NCBI GenBank assembly: GCA_015680685.1 | Contig: MNCI01022151.1 | Span: 706,679 to 770,678, forward strand | Direction of reading: 5' to 3' | DNA length: 64,000 nt | DNA from: Gnetum montanum | Lineage: Eukaryota > Streptophyta > Gnetopsida > Gnetales > Gnetaceae | The notes under the pieces: model-generated | What the model saw: the letters and a program-made list of their open reading frames with translations, nothing else | Told to the model about the DNA's origin: nothing | The model's database searches: none | In this document: positions 22,413 to 33,430 of the stretch, one piece after another | Layout of the letters: every line of letters begins with the position of its first letter | How positions within the stretch are numbered: position 1 is the first letter of the stretch | Made by a program: the position numbers and the translations under genes

Positions 22413-23065
22413 CAGGAAATCTTTGGCATCTTGTTTGTTAGGGCAAGGTTTCCAAATCTCTTGCGCTGCCTCCCTCAAGATGGTCTTATGAAGCCAGGTT
22501 TGCTCAAATTAGAAGGGGGAAAATCCCCTGCTGATTTAGCAAAGGACAAAAGTAACAACATGTTATTAGAAGCTCTCCTGTTGAGGGTAGATAGGGAGAA
22601 ATCCCATTTTAGCATGACGTTGGACCCCACCTAGGCCCTATCAAGCCTGGTCAAAACTTTTTTTTGGATCCCTTATACTTATTACTCCATGTGAAGGAGC
22701 ATCCATAAATAGGCAAGTCCAACATGGAGAATTCTGCAAGCAGATTTAAATCTCAGCAATCCCGGGTGGGGAAAAGGAATCACCCCCAGACTTCTCCCAC
22801 TCATATTGAAATCTTTAATAATGATCCAACAGCCTAGATCAAAAGCCTGCAAAGCAACATGCTTGAGTTGCAAGACACCATCCTTGGGTCTCTAAAGACT
22901 GTAGAAATTGGATATGTAGAGTTGCATGTTTTCATCATATGTAGTTAGAAGATAATCACATCTAAAAACTTCCCTGACATCATGCTTGGCCAGAATAGCA
23001 ATTCCCCCTTCCAAGCCATGATCATCCACTCCAAATTGTTTCCATCTATCCTGCTGCAAAAATTA
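22413..23065 (-). pseudogene. APE endonuclease and linker start, LINE III
   Basis: The - strand reads GVDDHGLEGGIAILAKHDV, then FDLGCWIIIKDFNM (the GDFN motif with Gly changed to Lys, 22802-22816). After that comes HKTILREAAQEIW and DAKDFLKGAL, the linker helix matching element C (LVQSIW...HDFLKNGL). The endonuclease is cut at its 5' end at about 23065. Confidence 0.65.
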
Positions 23066-23402
23066 TTTAGTGTTATGTTATATAACCTATGGCATTTAAA
23101 TAGAATGCCTTTAATGTTAATTGATTAAATAGCTATCATTAAATGGATGCACACACTTATGAAGCTAAGGTTTTGAATTGTTAGTATTATTTACTAGTGT
23201 TCTCAATTGTTGAAAAGTGTAGGTCTTTTTCATGTGTTACTACATCTACAGTAGCATGCTTCTACTATGTCTTTCCGTAGATTTCTCATTATTAAGGCAG
23301 AAGCTTCATGTTGATTTTTAGCGTAGCAATATAAATTCAACATGTTAAGTATAATGGATATGTTTTGTTGGTCTTTTTTAATGATATGCTGGGTATATAC
23401 AG

Positions 23403-23486
23403 GTGCAATTATCAAATACAGATCTAGAATCGTTTTACACATTATGTCGTCGATGGATCCGCAATGATATTCCTAGGAAAGATCAG
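23403..23486 (+). CDS. LIN37: LIN37-like exon with the LCRRWIRND core motif
   Basis: This exon has exactly 28 codons, phase 0 at both ends, with acceptor GTATATACAG and donor GATCAG/GTCTAA. It encodes VQLSNTDLESFYTLC followed by RRWIRNDIPRKDQ. The Y-x2-CR-x-W-x-RN pattern is the signature shared with animal LIN37 (PLYPICRAWMRN). It sits between unrelated transposon debris and AT-rich DNA, yet has no stop and no frameshift, which shows that it is under selection. It joins directly in phase to the exon ending at 5647. Confidence 0.92.
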
Positions 23487-24408
23487 GTCTAAGAGAATAA
23501 CCTTTATTTTTCTTGTTCACACTTTATTATTATTTCAAATATTACATAACAATTAATTTTAATTCAACTCATATAAGTACTGAACTTCATTTCAAACATG
23601 CTGATAGCTGAATCTGTAATTTATCAGTTTGAATTATGCATACACTTAGAACATTATGTCATTGCCATCTATGATCAAAATAATGGTTTCTGTCAGGTTT
23701 TGCCTTAAAGTAAACTCTAAACATAAATAATGATTTCTTAAGGTTGAAAGCAAGTCTTCTTTGCTATCCTCTACCAAACTTTTGATTATTCCAATTCTCC
23801 ATGCAAAGGTTGAGTTTCAACATTTGTTTTGTGCAACATATTGGAATTGTGTTAATAAGTTATAAGTTGTGGTCCATGGATACAATGTTCAATAAAAATA
23901 AACTAATAAAGAGTATGTAATAAGAAATTATGTTTTTGTTTATAGGATGCCATGTACATCCATCATGTCATGTGCACTAATGCATGCCATGTGCTACTTT
24001 TAGTTAAACTAGAAATTAGAAATTAAATCATATCTAGTTTGATTGCTAGTTCAATTCTATTGGACTTGAGTGGCGACTTAACTTAGAGGGTTAGCAGGAA
24101 CAAATGATTGTGTTAGATTTTTGTATTGGATGAGTGTTAGAGTTTCATCGGTTGCATATAATTGCATGAAATTTGTTTTTTTCTCTAGGATCTTTTCAGT
24201 GGGAAGATTATTCTATATGTGAACTAAAGATTAATATAATGAAATTGAAACTGAAATTTTTACACTGAGACCCCTTGGATCCATTAGACTAGTTTCAAAA
24301 TGACCTTTCTAGATTTTTTTTTAAAATTATAACCCAGTGCTGCTCAGGAGACTTGAACTTATGACCTGAGGTTACACTATGATTAGTTGTCCCTTGTAGG
24401 TTTTCTCA
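23487..24408. other. AT-rich intron start, mostly featureless
   Basis: No coding remnant was found. Near 24330-24395 the - strand carries GGTCATAAGTTCAAGTCTCC, which looks like a tRNA-type B box from a SINE, but no A box is clear. Confidence 0.3.
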
Positions 24409-25846
24409 ATGTTTGTAGTCCATCTCTCGATTATCCACTTCTTTTGGATCCCTCCTAAGTTCCTCATGGCATGCCTTCTAAAGTCATCTCTCTTGCTTTT
24501 GTTTGGCTTCCTTTGTAGTGCATTGCCTGTCAGCCTGTTCCTATCGACATTTAGCCTTTATTCTCTTCTTCTCCTTTTGCTTCTCTTCCTATGCTTTTGT
24601 AGCTCCTTCTAGATTTGCTCCTAAAGAATTTAGATTTTATCTATATTCTCTTATGTGCTTTATACTTTAGTCTAAACTTGATCTCTTCAATTGCCATTTG
24701 AATCTCCACCTTGGTGAATTGTTCTGCCCTGTACCTAGTTCAGGCTTCAAATAGTCACCTCAACCTAGATCTCTAGGGAATATTTAATTTCTATGGTGAG
24801 GTCTTTCCTAATCTGGTGCTCCAACTCTTTCTGCAGCTTCTTGGCATGAGATGTTATCAGCTTATCAATTGGCTTCTCAACGTTCCTGTTTGACTTTGCT
24901 TGGCCAGCATTGGTGCAGTTGGCTTTGGAAGTATCAATTGGAATCTTGGAAGAATGGGGATTATCCAGTGGAGGTTGATGGGTTTTCAATCACTAATGAA
25001 GGATACACCTGTTTAGGCCCAGATGCATGCCATAAGGCTAAAATTAGGCCTGAGTGCATCATGGGATGTTTATGCTGCAGCTAGAAAAAAACCTGGGTAT
25101 GTTCATTAGCCTGCTAAGAAGAATGCACTCGAGAAAGGTAAAATGAATAACTTGCAATTTAGACAGATTTTCTGATTGAACAAAATACCTCTCAACCACA
25201 TTTGTTGCTTTTTGCCAAAATTTGGCAACCTAGTTTGAGGCACTTGATCATTGGAAGTGGTTGGTATCCCTGAGGTGAATAAAACAATGGCATCTTTCAG
25301 CCCTCATGCCATTGGGAGTATAACCTGCCCCATAGTAGGAATTCCTAGATAATGAGCAACAAGCTCCTTTGTAAGGGTAATATCCACTCCTCTAAATTTT
25401 ATTATGTTTTATCTCTATGATGAGAAAAACTGCATCATCATTGGGTCTCTCTTCTTGTGCAAAAGGAACATGAGTTCATCCCAACCAATGATGACAATTA
25501 AAACCCATTGCTTGTAATCAGCATGGAAAGGGGTGATGTTAGGTTCAAATGTTAGGGTGTCCCTCATGGTCATGATAATCTTCTTTCAATAATAGATAGC
25601 ATGGGATGTGACAAAGCTAGGTGATGGTGATGAAACACACCTATCCTTCTAGATCATTCAAATGATGACAGTTTGCAGTTTATCATACTTGTGGCCCAAT
25701 AGTTGGTGATGGAATGATACACCCAGACTTGATGGCTGAAAAGATAGTTGAAAGATAAGATGATTTGCCCTCTTGGCCATGTTGTGGTAGAAGGCACCAC
25801 TTTTATTGATTCACATGGTATGCTATATGAGAAAGTTTTTCATGGG
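24409..25846 (-). mobile_element. LINE-family fragment: FY-x2-W module and coiled coil
   Basis: The - strand from about 25800 to 25050 shows VVERYFVQSENLSKLQVIHF, then TFLECILL and LILALWHASG, the same blocks as at 12.5 and 40.4 kb. From 24990 to 24409 it is Lys/Glu-rich helix (KKLQKELEHQIRKDL; EEKQKEKKRIKAKCR). The 3' signature and poly(A) are lost, and the 5' side is cut next to RTE sequence. Confidence 0.62.
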
Positions 25847-26240
25847 TATGAAGTTGCAAGCTAACAATCACCCAAGCATTTTAATATTTTCATTGGAATT
25901 GCATTCCATGTACATCATTATCATCATTATAGCCTTATTCCAACAAAATGGGGTTAGCTACATGAACTCTTTTTCTCTATTTGCCTTAATGAAGAGCTAG
26001 ATATTTGTTTATTTGTAGTTTATTCAAATCATCTTCGATCATGTGACTATTGTGCATTGCAGCTGGGGAATGTTCTAGCATCTGCAAAATCTGAAAAAGA
26101 AAAAGAAACTCATCCATGAGATTTGGCAAGGTTTATAGTTAGCTGCCAACTTGATGCTAACCCTCCTTTGGGCTTGGGACTGGCATTGGTAGAGTTATTG
26201 CATTCCATGTACACTTTTATTAAAATTGAATTCCATGTAT
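25847..26240 (-). mobile_element. Old RTE-type LINE fragment split by a second RTE tail
   Basis: The - strand encodes a YMECNSNE-x-IKMLG segment, the stretch that follows the RT palm in plant RTE LINEs. The same sequence occurs at 33431-33500. It is split at 25914/26197, where a 17-bp duplication flanks another RTE tail. Confidence 0.55.
25915..26196 (-). mobile_element. RTE-type LINE tail insertion with 17-bp target-site duplication
   Basis: ATTGCATTCCATGTACA stands at 25898-25914 and at 26197-26213. Between them the - strand holds an RTE 3' region (TACCAATGCCAGTCCCAAGC, CCCATTTTGTTGG, GGCTATAATGATGATGATGA). The (GATGAT) run abuts the duplication, as expected of an RTE 3' end, and the 5' end is truncated. 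The target is an older RTE copy. Confidence 0.78.
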
Positions 26241-26469
26241 GCATTCTACAAATTGACCAATTGCAAGGGCTAGTTTGCCTACAAAGGTTACATCTATCTT
26301 GGATGCTGTTAGTGGCCCTCATCAAGGATTGGTTGACTAAGCCTTTCTTGATCTTGGATGAATCAATCCTACAAGAAATCCCTTGTGGTTCACCTACCCA
26401 TACTGTTATGAATCATGAAACTAGCCATGTGAATAATCACAAGCAATGTGAATAGGCATTGATTGGCTA

Positions 26470-26665
26470 AATAGTCCCCCCCACAATGTTTGCCCATTGT
26501 CATAGCCTATGTGCAATCATAGGTGATGCGAGTCAAGTATGACAGCCAATTGTACCCTCCACAATGGTTACCCATTAACACACAGACCAAGCTACTTGGG
26601 ATACAATCATAGGTGATGTGGGTCAAGTTCTAGAGGCCAACTAGACTCTTCACAATTGCTATCCA
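26470..26665 (+). repeat. Degenerate direct repeat, period about 90 bp
   Basis: CAATCATAGGTGATGCGAGTC at 26514 recurs as CAATCATAGGTGATGTGGGTC at 26604, each followed by a CACAATGGTTACCCATT-like segment, with a partial unit upstream. It is possibly LTR or satellite debris. Confidence 0.5.
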
Positions 26666-26809
26666 TTGATCCCTTACAATCCATAATAGGAAGTTCGAAA
26701 CATCAGAAAACACATGAGTCTGAGCACTAGAGATTATGAATGGTCCAAAGGATGCAAAAATGACACAGAACAAGTAAAAATGAAACAACACAAGTTGACT
26801 ACGATTTGT

Positions 26810-27115
26810 GGTTTGAAGCAGAAGATTGACCATGATTGGTGGTTAGGTTGTGATGGAAAACACGAAGTTGCCACAACCCACGAAACTTGCCACTATCCAT
26901 TTCTACTTGACCATCGCTTGTGGTCAAGTTGTGGTCTAGACCATGACCTCGCTACGAGTTGTGGTGAACCCCACAACTCGAAAACTGTGGACCTTGGCTT
27001 GGGTTTTTGGTCACCTGCGAAACCATGACCTATGGTTTAGTCATGGTTAGGGACTATGGCCTCACCACGACCCATGGTCTCTACTGACACCTTGACCATG
27101 AGTCATGGTAAACAT
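26810..27115. repeat. Cluster of near-palindromic CCATGACC/GGTCATGG words
   Basis: Short words such as GACCATGA, TGTGGTCAAG, CCACAACTCG and GGTCATGG recur in both orientations across 300 bp. The segment ATGGCCTCACCACGACCCATG reappears in near-identical form at about 28752. This is described further in the findings. Confidence 0.45.
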
Positions 27116-28872
27116 ACCATGTGTTGTGTTGGCGAGAAATGCCACTAGAGATGTGTTGGAAAACACAGGGAAAACTGGAAGTAAGTGCAGAATGATGCTG
27201 AAATTACAGCATGCATGTTACAAGAGTTATAACCACATAAAGAGCTTTATTTACAAGAGATTACAAAAGTGATAAATAGCACATCAAGATCATAACAAGG
27301 TGACAAAGCTTGGTTGCTCTACCTCCACAAATTTGGGAGATTTGCAATGCACGAGGTTAAATCTGCTAAAGTACCAATTTAATATCAAGATCACTAGGTC
27401 AAGAGATTGGATAAAGAATGCATGCAAAACACAAACCTTAGCTTTATACGCAATCCCTAGGTTTTCCATGTCAATATAGAAATAATGGTTCACAAAATAA
27501 TCTCTTTGAACAATTTCACAATAATTAGAAAAGCTAACCAAGAGTTTAGTGATTATTGGAAAGTCCAAGTCCACTTGAGTAAGAAATAGAATAAAGCTTG
27601 AGCAAGTTTTATTAAAAGATAATATTTTTGCAAAAAATTAATATGTTAGTTCATAACATGTGCCACCATCCTATCAACCCGTTCTTAGCAAGAAAACAAC
27701 AAGAAATCACTAATTTCCAAATGAAATGCCAAAAATTTGAATAAATTCATATTTATCAAGAGATACTAGATGTTTCCAAAAATAGGAATTTAAAACAAGA
27801 ATGTTTATAAAAAGAATTCACAATTTTTTTAAAAAGCAAGGTTTAATAAAAAACTTGTTAAAGATTCTAAAAATAATGCATAAATAAAATACTTGGAAGG
27901 TCATGAGATCCAATGCTCAAGAAGCATCATTAAATTTACAAAAGCATAAGCTAAGCGATAGGTTAATGAAAGAATAATTAAGCATAAACTAGGGGTTAGG
28001 AATATGAAGTGTTACATTTTATCTAGTTAAATTGAGGGCAAGTGTCATGGTGGTGAGGCGAAGGCATGGTAGCTTACAACACGTCAGTGAGGCACATATA
28101 ATCCAATCATCACAGATCACATGTCACACATAAATTTGAATGTCAAATGAAAATCTAACCACACAAAATTGTCCACTTCACACATCAACTTAGTTTTAAT
28201 GTGTGAATTGTTGTCATGAGTACTTTCCAAACCAAACACCAAACTACCATGCACATGGATTTATTTATTAGTCTAAAACCAAACAATTGATGGTAGAGGC
28301 GACACCTAGGTACACCTCTAACATTTTGGAGTCATTGAACAAAGGACCAATGAGCCATGGATCACCCTTTCCTACAAGATGGGGCCTATAGTGAGAGCCA
28401 CACTAATGCATCCTAGTTGGTGTCAAATACCAAACATGTGTAGGGAGCCCATCTTCAACCAACCACACAATTTGGTGCTAGCTCTTGATAAACAACAAAC
28501 ATTTGAGTATTCAACAAGTACAAACTAAATGTTGAAATGTTGATGTGGATGGACACAACAAATAGGCCAACAAGTTCAAACAATCCAAAAACTCTAATAT
28601 GATCCAACAATTGACTTCAGGATTGAATCTAACAATCCAACATGTTCTAGACCCACCAAATAGCCTTGAACAGAGTCCAAGGGTACCAAAATGTGTTGAA
28701 TTGAGCTTCAATGGCAAGATAGACACAAAATCAGCAAAAACATGAGATCATGGCCTCACCATGACCTATGGTGGCTGGCCATAACCTAACCACAAATCGT
28801 GGTTTACTCAGAAAACCATCAGTAGAAACTTTAGCAAATTTGGCATTATCAATAGTTTCAAGGTTTTAGCCC
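27116..28872. other. AT-rich stretch without a recognisable gene
   Basis: TGTTGGAAAACACAGGGAAA at about 27154 resembles a Copia LTR start, and GAAGTGTTACA ends at 28016 like a Gypsy LTR end. Neither has a partner or a target duplication, so both are noted only. The last 130 bp may be the 5' UTR of LINE A. Confidence 0.3.
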
Positions 28873-29853
28873 AAGAAATCAATAGATGGGTTTTCGGGAG
28901 TAGCAATGGGAGTAGCGACACAGGAGAGTGCAGGAGTGGAGGCATAGGAGAGCGCAGGAGTGGAGACGAGCGCAGGGGTGAACAAAGGTAGCCCGGTTGA
29001 CACTGGAGTGGAACACGCTAACTTGGGACTCCCGGACGGCGGTAAACAGCAGGGAAATGGGGAGGACGCGGTTAGGGCCAAACAAGACCAAGGGGGGGAT
29101 CCATTGCGAGCACCCGATGGGGAGATCTAGGCACACTCCCATGCCGACCACACCATACTCCTCCAGGTTAGTGGCCCCTCGAGGGAGAGAGTCCGCACTA
29201 TGCAACAGAGCCTCATTGGTTGGTTCATGTTCTGGGGTGCTCGCCCATGGCTGGAGTTAATTCGTAGGTGGGTGCACGAAAATTGGAAGATTGGACAAGT
29301 GGAAGTCTGGAGCTTGTCCGAGGATTTGCTGTTGTTCATTTTTTTGTCTCAGCAAGCTCGGGATAGTGTGTTACTAGGGGGACCATGGTTCTACAATGCT
29401 CGGGGGTTGACTTTAACCCCTTGGCACCTGGGGGCACACCATGAGACGGACCTATTTGCCCAGGCCCCGGTGTGGATTAGAGTGTCTGGGATCCCATGGG
29501 AGATGTGGAACCTGGAGTTCCTGGAATGGATGGCGGGGTTCTTTGGGAAGTTCATCACTTTCGATAGAGTCATGCAGTCAATGGCGTGCATGGGATTCGC
29601 CCGTTTCTGTGTATGGCGAAGTTTGTCGACCAAGGACCTAATTCGGGAAATAGTGTTGGAGCTCCCAAGAGGGACAGAACAACTCCAGGTTGAGTTTGAA
29701 AACCTAGAGGCAGAGCTAGACCTGGAACGAGGACCAAAGGCCTGAGAAGATTGGGGAGAAAGCTGTGCATGGTGTGGGAAACCCAGTCACCAGGAGGATG
29801 ACTGCCGGGTTCGGAGGGCTCGGCCAATGCGGATGTGGGACCAGGCCCGGTAG
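28873..29853 (+). pseudogene. ORF1 of LINE A: DUF4283-like domain plus CCHC zinc knuckle
   Basis: The frame opens with a short repeat (ESAGVEA three times). From 29200 it gives a 181-codon stretch with LIGWFMFWGARPWLELIRRWV, VLLGGPWFYNARGL, APVWIRVSGIPWEMW and FARFCVW. These are typical of the DUF4283 nucleic-acid-binding domain of plant LINE ORF1 proteins. After one TGA, a C-x2-C-x4-H-x4-C knuckle (CAWCGKPSHQEDDC, 29764-29805) follows. It would coat LINE RNA in a ribonucleoprotein, by family knowledge. In-frame stops lie near 28948, 29131, 29742 and 29851. Confidence 0.82.
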
Positions 29854-29899
29854 CTTGTTGAGGGTGGGGACTGGGTCACGGTAGGTTGTAACGGCCGAC

Positions 29900-30480
29900 T
29901 GCACCTCCCTCCAGACCAAGTAGATTGTGACATCATATGCCTCCAAGAAACCAAGCTGTAGGCGATAGAATCACACCATCTCCTTTGGGATGGCTGGAAA
30001 TCCCATGTGCACCCTTGCGTGGGTTGGGCAGGAGGTCTTGCTATCTTAGCTTGGTACGACATGATGCTGGTTGACTCCTCACAATGGACCATGGTAGTCC
30101 ATATCCCATCCCAAGGGATTTGGCTGACCAACTTCTATGGGGCGCAGACATGGGAGCAGAGGCTGTAGGAGATGGAATGCGTAGCGGTGTTGGTACAAGA
30201 CCACCTAGCATAGCTAATCATTGGGGACTTCAACCAGAGATTGCATCTGTGGGAAAAGTCTGGTGGGGAAGCCCCCCCTTTGGGCGCACAGGAGTTTTAG
30301 GATTTCCTAGCGGTCCACTCGCTAGTGTACCTGCCCATTGAGAACTACCAATTCACCTGGAGCAATAGGAGGAAAGGCCCAGACTGCGTCCTCTCTAGAA
30401 TTGATCGGGTTTGCATTAGTTCTGACCTCCTCCTCTGCTTGGCCGTGCGGGTTACAAGACAGGAATGGGTTGCCTTGGAT
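29900..30480 (+). pseudogene. APE-type endonuclease of LINE A
   Basis: Motifs in order are CLQETKL, AGGLAILAWYD, IIGDFNQR (GDFNQR at 30223-30240), NYQFTWSNRRKG and LSRIDRV, then ALDH. These are the magnesium-binding and catalytic elements of the LINE APE endonuclease that nicks target DNA. Stops (TAG) replace likely Gln and Trp codons in CLQETKL-x-AIE and DHLA-x-LII. Confidence 0.72.
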
Positions 30481-32150
30481 CATTGATCCTTGGTTTGTTC
30501 GCTCGGACCTGAAAGGCCCCGGACCCCATGACCTTTTTGTTTTGAGGCAACCTGGTTGTCTAAACCGTGGTTGAGGCTGTTAGTTGAGGACATTTGGGTA
30601 GACTACCAGCTGGGCCAAGGAGACCCCAGGAACTTCCTCAAAGATGGTTTGCTTCACCTGAAATGGGCTATTTGGGCCCTACCAGCGGAGTACAAATTCT
30701 CATTTAGGACGGGTTGCAAGGTGCTCCGGGATAAGCTAATTTAGATCCAGACTAGACAAGAGGCCAGGGAGGACTTACATGAAGAAGAGAAAAACATTTT
30801 GCGGCAACTTCAAGGCCTTGACGTAGAAGAGGAGACATACTAGAAATAACGATCACGGGTTAGATGGCTNGCTAGGGAGCTGACACAGTACTGGGAGAGG
30901 ATCTGGGCCAAGCGACCCACCAAGCCCATTTCGGTCCAAATTACGCAGGTGCTAAACGAGGAGGATAACACTTGGTTGCTGACCCCATTCTCATGCCATG
31001 AACTCGTTGCAACCATCAGCGACATGTTGGGAGGGAAGGCACCTGGTCCAAATGGTTGGAGCCTGGAATTCTTTAAGACCTTCCTAGATATTGTGGGATC
31101 CAATATTTTGGACACTTTCAACCTTATGCTGGCCAAGAGGCAGGTTCAAAGGGAGCTCAATTGTTCTCGAATAGTGTGCATCCCAAAGCAAGTGGAGGTG
31201 CACTGTCCAGAACACTTCTGCCCTATCGGGGTATGTAATGTTTTGATTGGGGTTTTCTCCAAATTGATTGTTCGTAGGCTTGCGCCACTAATGCCCAAGC
31301 TAGTGGGACTAAACCAAACAAGTTTTGTGCAAGGCTGAACCCTGCAAGACCAGGTTCTTCTCATGCAGGAGGTGTTTCATTCTCTTCGAATAATGGGTTG
31401 CCCAGGGCTTTGTCTCAAGCTTGACATCACCAAGGCATACGATACAATCAGTTGGGAAGCCCTAACCACCATTATGCAACGAAAGGGTTTTGACCTAGGT
31501 TTTATCCAGCTTTGCATCCACATGCAATCATCTGCAAGTTTCTCCTTTGACGTTGGGGTGGGGGGGGGTGACTATGGGGTCTCTCCTCACCTAGGAGGGG
31601 ATTACAACAGGGGGACCCCCTATCACCCCTGTTGTTCGTTATCGCTATGGATCTGATGCAACATTATTGTGGGGCGTCAGGGGTTGATGACCTAGACATT
31701 GCAGGGGTGGAATGTCGGGTTGAACACTATGTGGATGACATAATGTTGCTTAGTCATGCGGGGGTCCCACAAGCACGGTGCATCAATGTCACACTTTCTC
31801 GGTTAGCAGATGAACTAGGATTGGAGATTAATAGGGCTAGGTCAACGGCTCATTTTGTCAATGTGGATACACAGATTAAGAACCAAGTCGTACAAGTCTT
31901 GAACATTCCACCCGGAATAGTCAGAGACACCTACCTGGGTATCCCACTCTTCGAGTGGGGGTGGAGCATCTCTTGGGGTATGTTGTTGGAGAAGGTTGAA
32001 AGAAGGATGGGACACTGGGCTAATCGTTTTCTGACTAGAAAGGGGCGATTGGTAGTGGCATTGGGGATTCTTACGGCGATAACCCAGTTTGTGGCGGCAG
32101 TCACTACCCCTCTGAACGCCATTGTTAACAAACTCAACATGTAGATCCAG
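30481..32150 (+). pseudogene. Linker and reverse transcriptase of LINE A
   Basis: After the linker come AISDMLGGKAPGPNGWSLEF-like fingers, HFCPIGVCNVLIGVF, LVGLNQTSFVQG, LCLKLDITKAYDTISW (first catalytic Asp) and EHYVDDIMLLSHAGVPQA (YVDD at 31728-31739). DTYLGIPLFEWG and GHWANRFLTRKGRLVVA follow. The core catalytic residues are intact, but a frameshift near 31560 breaks the segment between the two catalytic blocks. Confidence 0.78.
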
Positions 32151-32559
32151 CGTTTTGTCTAGACGGGGGGCAGAGGAGGGGGGGTGGGGCAAAATCCACC
32201 TTGTAAGTTGGGACCAAGTCGCGTGCCCCCATAACGTGGGGGAGGGGGTTTGGGCATCTCCAAGTTCAAGGATGAGCTCATGATGGGACAACAATGCCTG
32301 TTACTTTGGTTCACACGCCCGCTTGGGGAACCGGCCCAGTCGATCCGAGTTATGAATGTGAAATACCACCGTTGGGAGGTGGGGGTGTAGGACTCGAGAC
32401 CTTGGTAGACGCTTTTCTGCCACGCGTGCAAAATGCAAGCACAGGGGTGGTTGGTTCTTGCACTGCGTCGCCTGATGGCAGCCAAGTACCCACAGGTACC
32501 AGGCTAGCGATAGATATGGAGGGGGTGGCTCCTCGAGAAAATCAAAATGTTCTTATGGT

Positions 32560-33400
32560 TGATATGAAAGGATGCACTGCCAGTTCGCGCGCTTCTGTGC
32601 AGACGAGGCCTCATTCTAGACGACACCTGTCCCTTATGTGGCGTTGTGCCCGAAACAGTATGACACTTCACCTCCAGATGTGCCTACATGCGCACCACGA
32701 GGCATGCTGCAGGTGTGGCACCCCCGATGTGCCTCACAAGCGACTCTCGGGCCACACTACCTTTATGGGTAGTGTGGAAGACAAGAAACCATACAGTCTT
32801 CCAACAACACTAACTACACCCCCCTGCTAGTGGTTTCCTAGGCTCAAAGCACGTGGAAAGAGATCGAAATGGTGATGGGTGTCACACCAACATACGAGCC
32901 TGACTGCGCCATGTTCTAGGGGGAGGAAGAGCTTTGGCAAATGGTGGAACAGTGCGGTTGGAGCGGCCCCTTGCAATGGTTGGTTGGTGACCCGGACCTA
33001 TCAGATGATGCTTTCTTCACCAATTGGCACAATGATCGAACCTACTTTCAGAGGAGAGAGGTCATCATCACAGAAGCCTCGATTGCTAGGTGTCTGGGGG
33101 TCTAGGCCGATGGGGAAGTCATCTTACCATTTGCGCGCGGGCTATAGGACGCAGAAATGTTTTTCGACGGGCCGGTGCTACGCACGCAGAGCAAACAAGT
33201 GCCTAGATTCTCCTTGTCCTGATTCTAGGCCTGAGCGACGGATCTCATGGATAGATATTTTGTCCAGTCTGGCAATGGATCTAAACTCCAAGGCATCCAC
33301 TTCGCCTTCCTCCAATGCCTTAAGTTAGGATGTAGGGTTAACTTGCCCTAATTTTTTTGATGACCCCACAACTACAAAGGTGAGGCCATCACTCAGGGCT
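32560..33400 (+). pseudogene. zf-RVT and FY-x2-W module of LINE A
   Basis: A DTCPLCGVVPETV-x-HFTSRC finger (about 32630-32690) and LWVVWKTRNHTVF are zf-RVT. Next come DPDLSDDAFFTNWHND, YFQRREVIITEASIA, GEVILPFARG and FFDGPVLRTQSKQVPRF. After these are MDRYFVQSGNGSKLQGIHF and AFLQCL. This is the same extra module as on the - strand copies, here separated from zf-RVT by stops and a frame change only. Confidence 0.7.
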
Positions 33401-33430
33401 CATCTTGGCCCTATGGCGAGGGGCAGCCGG

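Larger units (their letters stand above)
18196..23065 (-). mobile_element. LINE element III, interrupted by a + strand LINE
   Basis: The poly(A) end lies at 18196-18202 (as T). On the - strand the copy holds endonuclease (23065-22680), the start of the linker, an inserted element (21417-22412), the rest of the linker, RT palm, zf-RVT, FY-x2-W module, coiled coil, C-terminal signature and a G-rich 3' UTR (18277-18312). The RT fingers are deleted. Removing the insert and one copy of its 12-bp duplication rejoins the linker in frame. Confidence 0.75.
28873..33430 (+). mobile_element. LINE element A, the most complete copy on the + strand
   Basis: This GC-richer 4.6-kb unit shows ORF1, zinc knuckle, endonuclease, RT, zf-RVT and the FY-x2-W module in that order. 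No coiled coil or poly(A) follows, because the right end abuts RTE sequence at 33431. Numerous in-frame TAG codons and several frameshifts make it inactive. One ambiguous base (N) is at 30870. Confidence 0.8.
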
